A DNA stretch of 64,000 bases from Klenkia marina. GTDB taxonomy: Bacteria > Actinomycetota > Actinomycetes > Mycobacteriales > Geodermatophilaceae. Positions 7,624-16,549 of this stretch are shown here, piece after piece. Under the pieces are notes generated by a model. That model did not search any database. It worked only from the letters and a program-made list of their open reading frames with translations, and was not told the origin of the DNA. Location of the stretch: assembly GCF_900101025.1 (NCBI RefSeq), contig NZ_FMUH01000005.1, positions 310,001-374,000 on the forward strand, in the 5' to 3' direction. The position numbers and the translations under genes are program-made. The first letter of the stretch is position 1. The number at the start of each line of letters is the position of its first letter.

Positions 7624-8475
7624 GTGGCGAACGTCCTCTCGATCCAGTCCCACGTGGCCTACGGGCACGTCGGCAACGCCTCCGCGGTGTTCCCCCTCCA
7701 GCGGCTGGGGCACGAGGTCTGGCCGGTGCACACCGTCCAGTTCTCCAACCACACCGGCTACGGCTCGTGGACCGGGCGCGTGTTCGACGGCCAGGCCGTC
7801 GACGAGGTGGTCGACGGCATCGCCGCCCGCGGCGTGCTGGGCAGCTGCGACGCCGTGCTCTCGGGCTACCTGGGCTCGGCCGACATCGGGCACGCGGTCG
7901 TCGGCACCGTCGCCCGGGTGCGGGCTGCCAACCCCGCCGCCGTCTACTGCTGCGACCCGGTCATCGGCGACGTCGGGCGCGGGGTGTTCGTCCGCCCCGG
8001 CATCGCCGAGTTCATGCGCGATGTCGCCGTCCCGGCCGCCGACGTGGTCACCCCGAACCACTTCGAGCTCGACCTGCTCACCGGGCGGACAACGACCACC
8101 CTCCCGCAGGTCCTGGAGGCGGTCACCGCGCTCCAGGCGACCGGCCCCCGTGTCGTGCTGGTGACCAGCCTGGACGTCGAGGACACCCCCGACGACGCCG
8201 TCGACCTGCTGGCCGCCGAGGGCGGGCGGGCCTGGCGGGTGCGCACCCCGGAGCTCGGCCTGTCGGTCAACGGCGCCGGCGACGCGATCGCCGCGCTGTT
8301 CCTGGCGCACTGGATGTCCACCGGGTCGGCCGCCCAGGCCCTGGGCGCGGCGGCCTCCTCGGTGTTCGGGCTGCTGCGCATGACCGCCGAGGCCGGCAGC
8401 CGCGAGATCCTCACCGTCGCGGCCCAGGAGGAGTTCGTCGCGCCCAGCCGCACCTTCGAGGTCACCGAGATCTGA
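7624..8475 (+). CDS. pdxY: Pyridoxal kinase, PdxY type
   Basis: 283 residues, full length for the PdxY/PdxK branch of the ribokinase superfamily, which phosphorylates pyridoxal to PLP in the B6 salvage pathway. Seen: N-terminal VLSIQSHVAYGHVGN substrate-binding segment, the TPNHFELDLLTG stretch, and the NGAGDA anion-hole/catalytic Asp motif near residue 220. GTG start 8 nt after TAGGGT, hence probably leaderless. It stands 15 bp after the sortase gene but with its own promoter. Confidence 0.93.
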   Translation: MANVLSIQSHVAYGHVGNASAVFPLQRLGHEVWPVHTVQFSNHTGYGSWTGRVFDGQAVDEVVDGIAARGVLGSCDAVLSGYLGSADIGHAVVGTVARVRAANPAAVYCCDPVIGDVGRGVFVRPGIAEFMRDVAVPAADVVTPNHFELDLLTGRTTTTLPQVLEAVTALQATGPRVVLVTSLDVEDTPDDAVDLLAAEGGRAWRVRTPELGLSVNGAGDAIAALFLAHWMSTGSAAQALGAAASSVFGLLRMTAEAGSREILTVAAQEEFVAPSRTFEVTEI

Positions 8476-8567
8476 TCGGGTCGTCCGACTGGGACGCTTG
8501 ACCCAGAGCGTCCTCCGGGCCACCCTCTCCCCAGCGGGCCGACCGGTGCGCGGGTGAGGAGCAGGAC

Positions 8568-9764
8568 ATGACCGCACCGGGCACCGCCACCCCGGCCACC
8601 TCCACCGGGGCGCGGGCGCTGGTCGTGGCCTTCTGCGCGCTGGTGGCAGCCACCCAGGTGCTGTGGCTGACCTTCTCCCCCGTCAGCGCCGAGTCCGCCG
8701 CGGCCCTGGGCGTCGGCAGCGGCGCGGTCGCCAACCTGGCCGCGGTCAACCCGCTGCTGTTCGTGCTCCTCGCCCTCCCCGCCGGCCGCTGGCTGGACCG
8801 CTCGCTGGTGCCGGCGCTGACCACGGGGGCCGCGCTGACCGTCGGCGGCGCCGTGGTGCGTGCGCTCGCCGCGGACTCCTACGCCGTGGTGCTGACCGGA
8901 CAGGTGGTGCTCTCGCTGGGTCAACCGCTGGTGCTCGGCGCCACCACGGTGGTCGCCGTCCGCTACGTCTCCCCCGCCGGCCGCACCGCCGCCATCGCCG
9001 CCGCGAGCGCCGGGCAGTTCGTCGGCATCCTGGTCGCCGCCCTGGTCGCCCAGCCGGCCGTCGACGCCGTCGGGGTGGGCGGTCTGGTGCGCGCCGAGGC
9101 CGTCGCGGTCGCGGCGGTGGGGCTGGTGTTCGTCGTCCTCGCCCGGCGGGTGGGGCCGCGGTCAGAGGCCGGCGCGGCGCCCGACGCCCCGGCCGGGCGG
9201 CTGCGCCCGGACCGGCTGCTGGTCGGCCTGGCGGTGATGCTCTTCGTCGGGGTGGGGGTGTTCAACGCCGTCGCCACCTGGCTGGACGCCGTGCTCGACG
9301 ACCTCGGCGCCCCCGGTCGCGCCGGCGTGCTCATCGCGGCCATGACCGTCGCCGGCATCGTCGGTGCGGCCGTGCTGCCGGCCCTGGCCGCCGCCCGCGA
9401 CCGGCGCCGCACGGTGCTGCTGGTCGCCGCGCTGACCAGCGCGGTCGGGCTCGCGGTCGCCGCGGCGGTCCCCCGGACGGCCGGGGCGACGGTGCTCGTC
9501 GTCGTCCTCCCGCTGGTCGGGTTCGTGCTCCTGGCCGGGCTGCCGGTGGCCCTCGAGTGGGCCGAGCTGCACGTGGGCGCGGCCCGCGCGGCCCGGGCGA
9601 CCAGCCTGCTGCTGCTGGCCGGCAACGCCGGCGGGGTCGTGCTGGTGCTGGCCGCCGAGGTCACCGGCGGCCGCGCGGCGCCCACCCTGCTGCTGCTCGC
9701 CCTGCTCTCTCTGCCGGCGCTGGCCGCCGCCTGGTCGCTGCCCCGCCGGGTTCAGTCCTCGTAG
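8568..9764 (+). CDS. MFS transporter
   Basis: 398 residues with about 12 hydrophobic helices and the major facilitator motif-A-like loop AGRWLDRS between helices 2 and 3. GAGGAG precedes the ATG by 6 nt. No substrate can be assigned; the general shape is that of small-molecule efflux or uptake MFS carriers. Its 3' end overlaps the end of the convergent TIGR03943 gene by 13 bp. Confidence 0.8.
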   Translation: MTAPGTATPATSTGARALVVAFCALVAATQVLWLTFSPVSAESAAALGVGSGAVANLAAVNPLLFVLLALPAGRWLDRSLVPALTTGAALTVGGAVVRALAADSYAVVLTGQVVLSLGQPLVLGATTVVAVRYVSPAGRTAAIAAASAGQFVGILVAALVAQPAVDAVGVGGLVRAEAVAVAAVGLVFVVLARRVGPRSEAGAAPDAPAGRLRPDRLLVGLAVMLFVGVGVFNAVATWLDAVLDDLGAPGRAGVLIAAMTVAGIVGAAVLPALAAARDRRRTVLLVAALTSAVGLAVAAAVPRTAGATVLVVVLPLVGFVLLAGLPVALEWAELHVGAARAARATSLLLLAGNAGGVVLVLAAEVTGGRAAPTLLLLALLSLPALAAAWSLPRRVQSS

Positions 9765-10444
9765 CCGTCGGCCGGCGGGTCCACCGGGGTCATCGAGACG
9801 GGCACCAGGGCCGGCTCCGGGTAGCCCTCCGAGGGGTGCGGCAGCGAGGGCGTGTGCTCCCCCACCACCTCGACCCACTGGTCGGCGACCCCCTCGACCT
9901 CGCCGTCGAGCACCACCCGGACGGCGCTCGCGTCGGCGGCGCAGCACGCGATGCGGATGCGCGTGAGGTACCAGCCGCCGTCCTCCCGCGGGGACAGGAA
10001 GCCGACCAGCCGGATGCTGCGGCCCTCCAGCGGCGAGGTGTCGCTCTGCTGCGTGCGGATGGCGTAGCCCGACAACGTCATGGTGCGGTGGCTCTGCCCG
10101 GGGTCGTCGGCGCCGATGCCCAACGGGGCGTCGCCCTCGACCGCGACCACCGGGGCGGCCTGCCGCTGCGCGGTGAACGACCCCAGCGGCCCCGGGGCCA
10201 CCACCAGCAGGACGGCGACCGGCGCCAGCAGCAACCAGGCGACCCGCGGCCCCGGGTGCTCGGGCCCGCCGGGCCGCGTGCGCAGCGCACCGAGCACCCC
10301 CACCGCGAGCACGACCGCACCCGCCGCGACCAGCAGCGGCCGGAACCCCGCCTGCACGTAGGCCAGGTGGCCCTGCCCGAGCGACACCCGCAGGGTCACC
10401 CCGCCCAGCAGCACGAGCAGGAGGTGCTGGGTCAGCCGGTTCAC
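9752..10444 (-). CDS. TIGR03943-family membrane protein
   Basis: 230 residues. Two or three N-terminal membrane helices precede an extracytoplasmic domain with the family's central region MTLSGYAIR and the ACCAADA cysteine pair. This family (COG3689) is nearly always encoded next to a COG0701 permease, as here; the GTG start overlaps the permease stop by 4 nt. As I recall, such pairs are linked to zinc or other metal stress in several bacteria. The exact role is unknown. Confidence 0.82.
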   Translation of the reverse strand: MNRLTQHLLLVLLGGVTLRVSLGQGHLAYVQAGFRPLLVAAGAVVLAVGVLGALRTRPGGPEHPGPRVAWLLLAPVAVLLVVAPGPLGSFTAQRQAAPVVAVEGDAPLGIGADDPGQSHRTMTLSGYAIRTQQSDTSPLEGRSIRLVGFLSPREDGGWYLTRIRIACCAADASAVRVVLDGEVEGVADQWVEVVGEHTPSLPHPSEGYPEPALVPVSMTPVDPPADGYED

Positions 10445-11418
10445 AGCAGCCACCAGCCGACCAGCGCGGCCGCGGCGACCGCCACCACGAAGGTGGTGGG
10501 GGCGAACCGCACGGCGAAGCGGCGACCGAAGGTGCCGGTCTGCAGCGCGACCAGCTTGACGTCGACGGCGGGGCCGACCACCAGGAAGGCCAACCGGGCG
10601 GTGAGCGAGAACGAGGTCAGCCCGGCGGCGACGAACGCGTCGGCCTCCGAGCAGATCGCCAGCAGCACCGCCAACGCGGCCAGCACGAGCACGGCGAGCA
10701 CCGGCTCGGCGGCCACACCGTCGAGCCACGACCGCGGGACGACCACGTTGAGCGTGGCCGCGGTGAGCCCGCCGACCACCAGGAAGCCGCCGGCGTGCAC
10801 CAGGTCGTGCTGGACGACGGACAGGAACGCGGCGGCCCGGCCGGTGCCCGGCGGGTGCTCGTGGCGCGGTGGCAGCTGCAGCCACCGCCCGCGGCCGAAC
10901 GCCGACCACAGCCAGCCCATCACCAGCGCGACCGCCAGCGACGCCAGGAACCGGGCCACGACCATCTCGGGGTCGTCGGGGAACGCGACCGCCGTGGCCA
11001 CCAGCACCACCGGGTTGATCGCCGGCGCCGAGAGCAGGAAGGCCAGCGCCGCGGCCGGGGTGACCCCGCGGCGCACCAGGCTGCCGGCGACCGGCACCGA
11101 GGCGCACTCGCACCCGGGCAGGACCAGGCCGGCGGCGCCGGCGACCGGGACGGCCAGCGCGGGCCGGCGGGGCAGGGCGCGGGCGAAGAACGAGGGCGGC
11201 ACGAGCGTGCTGATCGCCGCCGACAGCAGCACGCCGAGCACCAGGAACGGCAGCGCCTGCAGGCACACCGCGACGAAGACCGTCGACCAGGCCTGCACGG
11301 CCGGGGCGTCGAAGGCGCCGGGGGCGAGGAACCGTGCGGCCACCACGACGAGCAGCAGACCCACGAGCACGTCGGTGGACCGCAGCCGCGGCGCCGCCAC
11401 CTGTACCTGCGTGCGCAC
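10441..11418 (-). CDS. COG0701/DUF318-family permease (ArsP-like)
   Basis: 325 residues with about eight membrane helices. The signature GCECASVPVAGSL of the DUF318/ArsP_1 permeases is present, as is a second conserved SEADAFVAAG segment. The family includes ArsP organoarsenical exporters and uncharacterised metal-linked permeases. The GTG at 11418 was chosen because AAGGAGG lies just upstream; an ATG at 11439 is the alternative. It forms an operon with the TIGR03943 gene. The setting beside CtpC and Zur-type genes suggests a transition-metal substrate, which is inference. Confidence 0.8.
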   Translation of the reverse strand: MRTQVQVAAPRLRSTDVLVGLLLVVVAARFLAPGAFDAPAVQAWSTVFVAVCLQALPFLVLGVLLSAAISTLVPPSFFARALPRRPALAVPVAGAAGLVLPGCECASVPVAGSLVRRGVTPAAALAFLLSAPAINPVVLVATAVAFPDDPEMVVARFLASLAVALVMGWLWSAFGRGRWLQLPPRHEHPPGTGRAAAFLSVVQHDLVHAGGFLVVGGLTAATLNVVVPRSWLDGVAAEPVLAVLVLAALAVLLAICSEADAFVAAGLTSFSLTARLAFLVVGPAVDVKLVALQTGTFGRRFAVRFAPTTFVVAVAAAALVGWWLL

Positions 11419-11500
11419 CCCGCCTCCTTCGATGAACATGGTTCCCACTACCGTGACCGCGCACAGCCTCGCACGTCCATCGCCGAACCAGGAGCGCCCC

Positions 11501-11812
11501 GTGGCCGAAGCACCGAAGTCCCGCACCTCCCGCACCGGGGGCCTGCTCCGCAAGGCCGCCGGGACCGTCGCCACCGGCGTGGTCGGCGTCGTGGTCGTCC
11601 GCGCCGCCGAGGGCGGGGACGCCGGCAGCCTGCCGAAGAAGGTCGCCGTCGCGGCCACCAAGCTCGGCATCCTGGGCGCCCGCCGGGCCGAGCGGGTGGT
11701 CGAGAAGACCCGCCTGGCCGCCGGCGACGTGCGGGCGCAGGCCTACGCCGACCTCGGCGAGCAGGCTCCCCCGCCGGCCGAGCGCACCGCCGGGCACGAC
11801 CACAGCCACTGA
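11501..11812 (+). CDS. PacL-like DUF1490 protein, partner of the P-type ATPase
   Basis: 103 residues. A Gly/Val-rich hydrophobic helix (about residues 21-34) is followed by a charged helical region and a His-rich end, GHDHSH. This matches the DUF1490/PacL family of mycobacteria, small membrane proteins encoded directly before CtpC/CtpG/CtpV-type ATPases, which bind metal through a C-terminal Asp/His motif and help the pump. GTG start with CAGGAG 6 nt upstream. Its stop overlaps the ATPase ATG (TGATG). Divergent from the permease operon. Confidence 0.82.
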   Translation: MAEAPKSRTSRTGGLLRKAAGTVATGVVGVVVVRAAEGGDAGSLPKKVAVAATKLGILGARRAERVVEKTRLAAGDVRAQAYADLGEQAPPPAERTAGHDHSH

Positions 11813-13977
11813 TGCCTGCCCCGTCCGCCGCCGAGGTCCCCGTGCTCGTCGCCGACGCCGGCGGGCGGGTGCGGCTGCACGCCCCCTGGCTCGTCGGGTC
11901 GCCCTCGCGCGCCGTGCTCGTCGAGGACGCCGTCGCCGACGTGGTCGGGGTGCTCGCCGTCCAGGCGTTCCCGGTGACCGGCCACGTGGTCGTGTGGACC
12001 GAAACCGGTGTCGACCGGGCCACCGTCCTCACCGCGGTCGCCGCCGTCGCCGAGCGGCCGGCCGACGCCGTCGTGGCCCGCGCGCCGCGCTCGGCCGACG
12101 TGGGCAACGGCGAGCTGCTGCGCATCGCCGTCGGCGGGGCCGCGCTGGTGCTGCTCGGCGTCCGGCGCTACGTGCTCGGCCGCCCGCCGGTGCTGTCCGG
12201 GCGGAGCCGGCTGGCGGCCACCGCGATCACCGTCTTCACCGGCTACCCGTTCATGAAGGGCGCCGTCGGCGCGCTCACCGGCGAGCGGACGGCGGGCACC
12301 GACGCCCTGGTCACCGCCGCGACCATCGCCAGCCTGCTGCTGCGGGAGAACGTCGTCGCGCTCACCGTGCTGTGGCTGCTCAACATCGGCGAGTGGCTGC
12401 AGGACCTCACCCTGCGCCGCACCCGCAACGCCATCTCCGCACTGCTGGCCGGCACCGAGTCCACCGCCTGGGTGATCGTGCCCGGCGAGGGCGGCGAGCC
12501 CGACGTCGAGCGCCAGGTCGACCTGGCCCGGCTGCGCGTGGGCGACCTCGTCGTCGTGCACGAGCAGGCCACCGTCGCCGTCGACGGCACCGTGGTCGAG
12601 GGCGAGGGCGTCGTCGACCAGGCCGCGATCACCGGGGAACCCCTGCCGGTCACCGTGCGGGCCGGCTCGACCGTGCACGCCGGCTCGGTCAACCTGCGCG
12701 GGCGCGTCGTCGTGCGCGCCTCGGCCACCGGCACCGACACGGCGATCGGCCGGATCATCGCCCGGGTCGAGCAGGCCCAGGACGACCGCGCCCCCATCCA
12801 GACCGTCGGCGACGAGTTCTCCCGCCGCTTCGTGCCGGCGTCCTTCGCCCTGGCCGCGCTCACCTGGCTGGTGACCCGCGACGTGCGCCGGGCCATGACC
12901 ATGCTGCTGGTCGCCTGCCCCTGCGCGGTCGGGCTCTCGACCCCCACCGCGGTCAGCGCGGCGATCGGCAACGGCGCCTCGCGCGGGGTGCTCATCAAGG
13001 GCGGCGCGCACCTCGAGGCGGCCGGCCGGGTCGACGCCGTCGTGTTCGACAAGACCGGCACGCTCACCGTGGGGCGCCCGGTGGTCACCAACGTCGTGTC
13101 CTTCGCGCCCGACTGGACGCCAGAGCAGGTGCTCGGCTACGCGGCCTCCTCGGAGATCCACTCGCGGCACCCGCTGGCCCAGGCGGTCATCCGCTCCACC
13201 GAGGAGCGCCACGTCTTCATCCCGCCGCACGAGGAGTGCGAGGTGCTGCTCGGGCTCGGCATGCGCACCCAGGCCGACGGCCGCGTGCTGCTGCTGGGCA
13301 GCGAGGCGCTCATGGCGGCCGAGGGCGTGCCGGTGCCCGCGGACGCCGTCCGCTGGCTGGCCGACCTCCGCGCGCAGACCGAGACCCCGCTGCTGCTGGC
13401 CGTCGACGGCGAGCTGGTCGGGCTCATCAGCCTGCGCGACGAGGTGCGGCCCGAGACCCCCGAGGTGCTCGCCCGGCTGCGGGCCACCGGCGTGCGGCGC
13501 ATCGTCATGCTCACCGGCGACCACGCCACCGCGGCCGCCGCGGTGGCCGCGGAGCTGGGCATCGACGAGTGGCGGGCCGAGGTGCTGCCGGAGGACAAGC
13601 AGGACGTCGTCCGGGCGCTGCAGGCCGAGGGGCACGTGGTCGCGGTGGTCGGCGACGGCACCAACGACGCCCCCGCCCTGGCCAGCGCCGACATCGGCAT
13701 CGCCATGGGTGTCTCCGGCACCGACGTGGCCGTGGAGACCGCCGACGTCGCGCTCGTGGGCGACGACCTGCGGCACCTGCTCGACCTGCGCGACCTCGGC
13801 GACCGCACGCTGCACATCGTGCGGCAGAACTACGGCATGTCGATCGCGGTCAACGGCGTCGGCCTGCTGGTGGCCGGCGGCGGCGCGCTGTCGCCGGTGC
13901 TGGCCGCGGTCCTGCACAACGCCAGCTCGGTGGCCGTGGCGGTCAACAGCGCCCGCCTGGTCCGCCACCGCCGCTGA
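11812..13977 (+). CDS. ctpC: P-type metal-exporting ATPase, CtpC-like
   Basis: 721 residues, close to mycobacterial CtpC. The membrane metal site is ACPCAVGLSTPT; the phosphorylated Asp lies in DKTGTLT; the actuator motif is TGEP and the hinge motifs are MLTGDH and GDGTNDAPAL. The N-terminal 80 residues lack any CxxC and seem to be a cysteine-free HMA-like domain. CtpC-type pumps export Zn or Mn; the adjacent Zur-regulated genes favour a zinc link but do not prove it. Co-translated with the PacL-like gene. A strong hairpin follows the stop. Confidence 0.92.
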   Translation: MPAPSAAEVPVLVADAGGRVRLHAPWLVGSPSRAVLVEDAVADVVGVLAVQAFPVTGHVVVWTETGVDRATVLTAVAAVAERPADAVVARAPRSADVGNGELLRIAVGGAALVLLGVRRYVLGRPPVLSGRSRLAATAITVFTGYPFMKGAVGALTGERTAGTDALVTAATIASLLLRENVVALTVLWLLNIGEWLQDLTLRRTRNAISALLAGTESTAWVIVPGEGGEPDVERQVDLARLRVGDLVVVHEQATVAVDGTVVEGEGVVDQAAITGEPLPVTVRAGSTVHAGSVNLRGRVVVRASATGTDTAIGRIIARVEQAQDDRAPIQTVGDEFSRRFVPASFALAALTWLVTRDVRRAMTMLLVACPCAVGLSTPTAVSAAIGNGASRGVLIKGGAHLEAAGRVDAVVFDKTGTLTVGRPVVTNVVSFAPDWTPEQVLGYAASSEIHSRHPLAQAVIRSTEERHVFIPPHEECEVLLGLGMRTQADGRVLLLGSEALMAAEGVPVPADAVRWLADLRAQTETPLLLAVDGELVGLISLRDEVRPETPEVLARLRATGVRRIVMLTGDHATAAAAVAAELGIDEWRAEVLPEDKQDVVRALQAEGHVVAVVGDGTNDAPALASADIGIAMGVSGTDVAVETADVALVGDDLRHLLDLRDLGDRTLHIVRQNYGMSIAVNGVGLLVAGGGALSPVLAAVLHNASSVAVAVNSARLVRHRR

Positions 13978-14002
13978 CGAACCGCCCCGCACCACGGGGC
14001 GA

Positions 14003-14051
14003 GGGAGCCCTTCCACCACGCACAGCTGCTCTGCACGGTGGAAGGGCTCCC
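14003..14051. terminator. Bidirectional hairpin terminator
   Basis: Perfect 15-bp stem GGGAGCCCTTCCACC/GGTGGAAGGGCTCCC between the convergent ends of ctpC and rpsR. Confidence 0.85.
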
Positions 14052-14071
14052 CCGCCCGGGACCGGTCGGGC

Positions 14072-14287
14072 TCAGCGGCCCTGGGTCGGGTGGGGCAGCA
14101 GGGCCATCTCGCGGGCGTTCTTGATCGCGCGGGCGACCTGGCGGTGCGCCTTCGGGTCCAGGCCGGTCACCCGGCGGGCGCGGATCTTGCCGCGGTCGCT
14201 GATGAAGGTCCGCAGCACGGCGGCGTCCTTCCAGTCGACCGGGCCGTCGAGGCGGCGCTCCTTGCGCGGCCGCGGGGCGGGCTTCAC
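14072..14287 (-). CDS. rpsR: 30S ribosomal protein bS18, zinc-free paralogue
   Basis: 71 residues with no cysteine, so it is the zinc-independent (C-minus) form. It keeps the bS18 core [17 protein letters not shown] and the following [13 protein letters not shown] start overlaps the rpsN stop (GTGA). It is last gene of the Zur-type rpmB-rpmG-rpsN-rpsR operon, made under zinc limitation to replace the zinc-ribbon versions in the ribosome. Confidence 0.95.
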   Translation of the reverse strand: MKPAPRPRKERRLDGPVDWKDAAVLRTFISDRGKIRARRVTGLDPKAHRQVARAIKNAREMALLPHPTQGR

Positions 14288-14583
14288 CAGCTGGCCTTGG
14301 TGACGCCGGGCAGCTCGCCGCGGTGGGCCATCTCGCGCATGCGCACCCGGGAGAGCCCGAAGGCGCGGAGGTGGCCGCGGGGGCGGCCGTCGGACACGTC
14401 GCGGTTGCGCACCCGGGTGGCCGAGGCGTCGCGGGGCATGCGCTGCAGGGCGGACACGGCGGCGGCGCGCTGGGCGTCGTCCCCGGTGCGCAGCTGCTCC
14501 TTGAGCTCGGCGCGGCGCTCTGCCCACCGGGCGACGACGAGCTTGCGCTGCTCGTTCTTGGCGATCTTCGAGGTCTTGGCCAT
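14284..14583 (-). CDS. rpsN: 30S ribosomal protein uS14, long zinc-free form
   Basis: 99 residues beginning [13 protein letters not shown]. This is the long form of uS14 without the CxxC zinc ribbon of the short form. It lies within the C-minus ribosomal operon, 1 bp after the rpmG stop, and overlaps rpsR by 4 nt. Confidence 0.96.
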   Translation of the reverse strand: MAKTSKIAKNEQRKLVVARWAERRAELKEQLRTGDDAQRAAAVSALQRMPRDASATRVRNRDVSDGRPRGHLRAFGLSRVRMREMAHRGELPGVTKASW

Positions 14584-14584
14584 G

Positions 14585-14752
14585 TCAGCGCTCCTCCTTG
14601 AACTCGACGTGCCTGCGGACGACGGGGTCGTACTTGCGCAGCACGAGCCGGTCGGGGTCGTTGCGGCGGTTCTTGCGGGTCACGTAGGTGTAGCCGGTGC
14701 CGGCCGTGCTCTTGAGCTTGATGACGGGCCGGACGTCGGTCGCGCGGGCCAT
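14585..14752 (-). CDS. rpmG: 50S ribosomal protein bL33, zinc-free form
   Basis: 55 residues, no cysteine: [20 protein letters not shown] followed by [17 protein letters not shown]-minus form. The ATG overlaps the rpmB stop by one base (TGATG), showing translational coupling. Confidence 0.95.
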   Translation of the reverse strand: MARATDVRPVIKLKSTAGTGYTYVTRKNRRNDPDRLVLRKYDPVVRRHVEFKEER

Positions 14753-14988
14753 CAGCGGCCCGCCCGCTCGCGCTTGATCCGCGCCCAGACGGCCTCGATG
14801 CCCTGCACGTCGACGGTCCTGATGCCGCGCACCGAGACCGTCAGCCGCACGTAGCGGTTCTCGCTGGGCACCCAGAAGCGCTTGCGCTGCAGGTTGGGGT
14901 CGAAGCGGCGGTTGGTCCGCCGGTGGGAGTGGCTCACGGCCTTGCCGAACGTCGGACGGCGACCGGTCACCTCGCAGAAGGTGGTCAT
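14752..14988 (-). CDS. rpmB: 50S ribosomal protein bL28, zinc-free form
   Basis: 78 residues starting [15 protein letters not shown]. One cysteine only, so no zinc ribbon. It keeps the [15 protein letters not shown] core. It is first gene of the C-minus operon. TACGGT on the coding strand lies 8 nt before the ATG (no Shine-Dalgarno), and a Zur-type palindrome sits immediately upstream of that -10. Confidence 0.96.
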   Translation of the reverse strand: MTTFCEVTGRRPTFGKAVSHSHRRTNRRFDPNLQRKRFWVPSENRYVRLTVSVRGIRTVDVQGIEAVWARIKRERAGR

Positions 14989-14996
14989 GGCGGCTG

Positions 14997-15002
14997 ACCG
15001 TA
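14997..15002 (-). promoter_or_regulatory. -10 element of a leaderless promoter (rpmB)
   Basis: TACGGT on the minus strand, 8 nt before the ATG at 14988, directly next to the Zur palindrome. Confidence 0.6.
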
Positions 15003-15004
15003 CA

Positions 15005-15017
15005 TGACAATGATTGT
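15005..15017. promoter_or_regulatory. Zur box shared by divergent rpmB and mrf operons
   Basis: GACAATGATTGTC is a perfect inverted repeat around a central G. In context, TGACAATGATTGTCG closely matches actinobacterial Zur sites (TGAAAATGATTTTCA-like). It covers the -10/-35 spacer of rpmB and the predicted -35 of mrf, so one bound dimer pair could silence both directions when zinc is plentiful. Confidence 0.85.
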
Positions 15018-15027
15018 CGTTCGCGTG

Positions 15028-15033
15028 TAGTGT
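15028..15033 (+). promoter_or_regulatory. -10 element of a leaderless promoter (mrf)
   Basis: TAGTGT ends 8 nt before the ATG at 15042; no Shine-Dalgarno is present. Confidence 0.6.
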
Positions 15034-15041
15034 GGAGACCC

Positions 15042-16280
15042 ATGAGCCGAACCCCGCTGGTCCTCGTGGCCGGCCTGCACCGAGAGCACACCGCCCGCGC
15101 CGCGGCCGACCTCCGGCGTGCCCACCCGGGCACCGTCGTGGTCCACCACGACGTGCGCGGGCTGGCCGAGGGCGTCGTCGAGCGCACCGTCCGCGACGCC
15201 TCCGGCGAGACCCGCACGGCGCTCGAGCTGGCCCACGGCTGCCTCTCCTGCACCCTCCGCCTGGACGTGCTGCCCCTGCTGCGCGAGCTGGCCGCGCGCC
15301 CCGACGTCGAGCGCGTCGTGCTCGAGCTCGACCCGGCCCTGGAGGCCGAGAGCCTCTGCGTGGCCCTCGACGCACTGGTGCTCGACGACGGCTCCACCGC
15401 GGCCGAGGCGGTGCAGGTGGAGGCGGTGGTCGCCGTCCTGGAGACCGCGACCTGGCTGGAGGACGTGACCGGCGAGGCCGTGCTGGCCGAGCGCGGCATG
15501 GCCGCCACCGCCGACGACGAGCGCACCGTCGCCCAGGTGCTGCTGGGGCTCACCGGCTTCGCCGACGTCGTCCTCCTGGCCGGTCCGGCCGTCGACGACT
15601 GGACGGCGGCCCGGCTGCACGCCGCGCTGGGGCGCTGGGTGCCCGCGGCCCGGGTCGGCTCGGTCGAGCACTGGCGACCTGCACGGGTGCTCGCCGGGCT
15701 CCCCCGGACCGCTCGCCGCGGCCGGGTGCGGCACCCGCACGACGCCCAGCTCTCCGGGCAGCCCCCGCTGGAGGCCGACGCCGGGCTGGAGCTGGTGCGG
15801 TTCTCCGCCCGCCGTCCCTTCCACCCCGAGCGGCTGCACGAGGCCTTCGACGTCCTGCTCGACGGCGTCGTCGGCACCCGGGGCCGGCTGTGGCTGGCCA
15901 CCCAGCACGAGCACGCGGTGTGGCTGGAGTCCGCCGGCGGCGGCCTGCAGCTGGGGGACGCCGGTCAGTGGCTGGCCACCTTGGGGGACGACGCCGAGCT
16001 CTGGGCGCAGGTCGACGACGAGCGTCGGGTGGCCGCCGCGCTGCGCTGGGACCCGGTGCACGGCGACCGCGACACCGAGCTCGTCGTCCTCACCCACCGG
16101 CAGCCCGCCGAGGCCATCACCGCCGCCCTCACCGACGCCCTGCTCACCGACGCCGAGCTCGCGCTCGGCGTCGAGGGCTGGCGCACGTTCGTCGACCCCT
16201 TCGGCGAGCAGCACACCGACCCCTGCGAGGCATCCAGCCCCGCCGACCCCGCCACCCACCTCAGCGAGGAGAACCGATGA
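15042..16280 (+). CDS. mrf: Mrf-like CobW-family protein (ribosome hibernation factor recruiter)
   Basis: 412 residues of the COG0523/CobW family, closest in pattern to mycobacterial Mrf, which recruits the hibernation factor MPY to C-minus ribosomes when zinc is low. The metal-binding segment is [10 protein letters not shown]. The region where COG0523 proteins have a Walker A (GxxGxGKT) reads [15 protein letters not shown], without Lys-Thr/Ser, so classic GTP binding is doubtful; Mtb Rv0106, as I recall it, is similarly altered. The C-terminal [13 protein letters not shown] and TRGRLWLAT match the CobW C domain. Downstream rpmE2 overlaps the stop (ATGA). Confidence 0.88.
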   Translation: MSRTPLVLVAGLHREHTARAAADLRRAHPGTVVVHHDVRGLAEGVVERTVRDASGETRTALELAHGCLSCTLRLDVLPLLRELAARPDVERVVLELDPALEAESLCVALDALVLDDGSTAAEAVQVEAVVAVLETATWLEDVTGEAVLAERGMAATADDERTVAQVLLGLTGFADVVLLAGPAVDDWTAARLHAALGRWVPAARVGSVEHWRPARVLAGLPRTARRGRVRHPHDAQLSGQPPLEADAGLELVRFSARRPFHPERLHEAFDVLLDGVVGTRGRLWLATQHEHAVWLESAGGGLQLGDAGQWLATLGDDAELWAQVDDERRVAAALRWDPVHGDRDTELVVLTHRQPAEAITAALTDALLTDAELALGVEGWRTFVDPFGEQHTDPCEASSPADPATHLSEENR

Positions 16281-16549
16281 GAACCGGCATCCACCCCACC
16301 TACCGCACGGTCGTCTTCCGCGACGCCGCCACCGGCACGCTGATCCGTACCCGGTCGACGATCGCCACCGACCAGACCGTCGAGCTGGACGGCGAGACCC
16401 TGCCGCTGGTCGCCGTCGACACCAGCGCGGCCTCGCACCCGTTCTGGACCGGCAGCGCCCGGGTGCTGGACACCGCGGGCCGGGTGGAGAAGTTCAACGC
16501 CCGGTACGGGCAACGGGATGCAGCCCGCCACGGGAATCGTGCGCGCTGA
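16277..16549 (+). CDS. rpmE2: 50S ribosomal protein bL31, type B (zinc-free)
   Basis: 90 residues: [20 protein letters not shown] then the type-B core ASHPFWTG and KFNARYG. No cysteines, so zinc-independent. The ATG overlaps the mrf stop. It belongs to the Zur-controlled mrf operon. Confidence 0.95.
   Translation: MRTGIHPTYRTVVFRDAATGTLIRTRSTIATDQTVELDGETLPLVAVDTSAASHPFWTGSARVLDTAGRVEKFNARYGQRDAARHGNRAR

Noticed and set aside
6772-8577. 601-codon minus-strand open frame
   Set aside because: Covers sortase and pdxY on the other strand, both with intact catalytic motifs; the antisense product is low-complexity.
11430-11440. GAACATGGTTC palindrome as a second Zur or metal operator
   Set aside because: Only 4-bp arms and no similarity to the Zur box at 15005-15017.
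11743-14019. 758-codon minus-strand open frame
   Set aside because: Antisense of ctpC, whose P-type ATPase motifs settle the coding strand.
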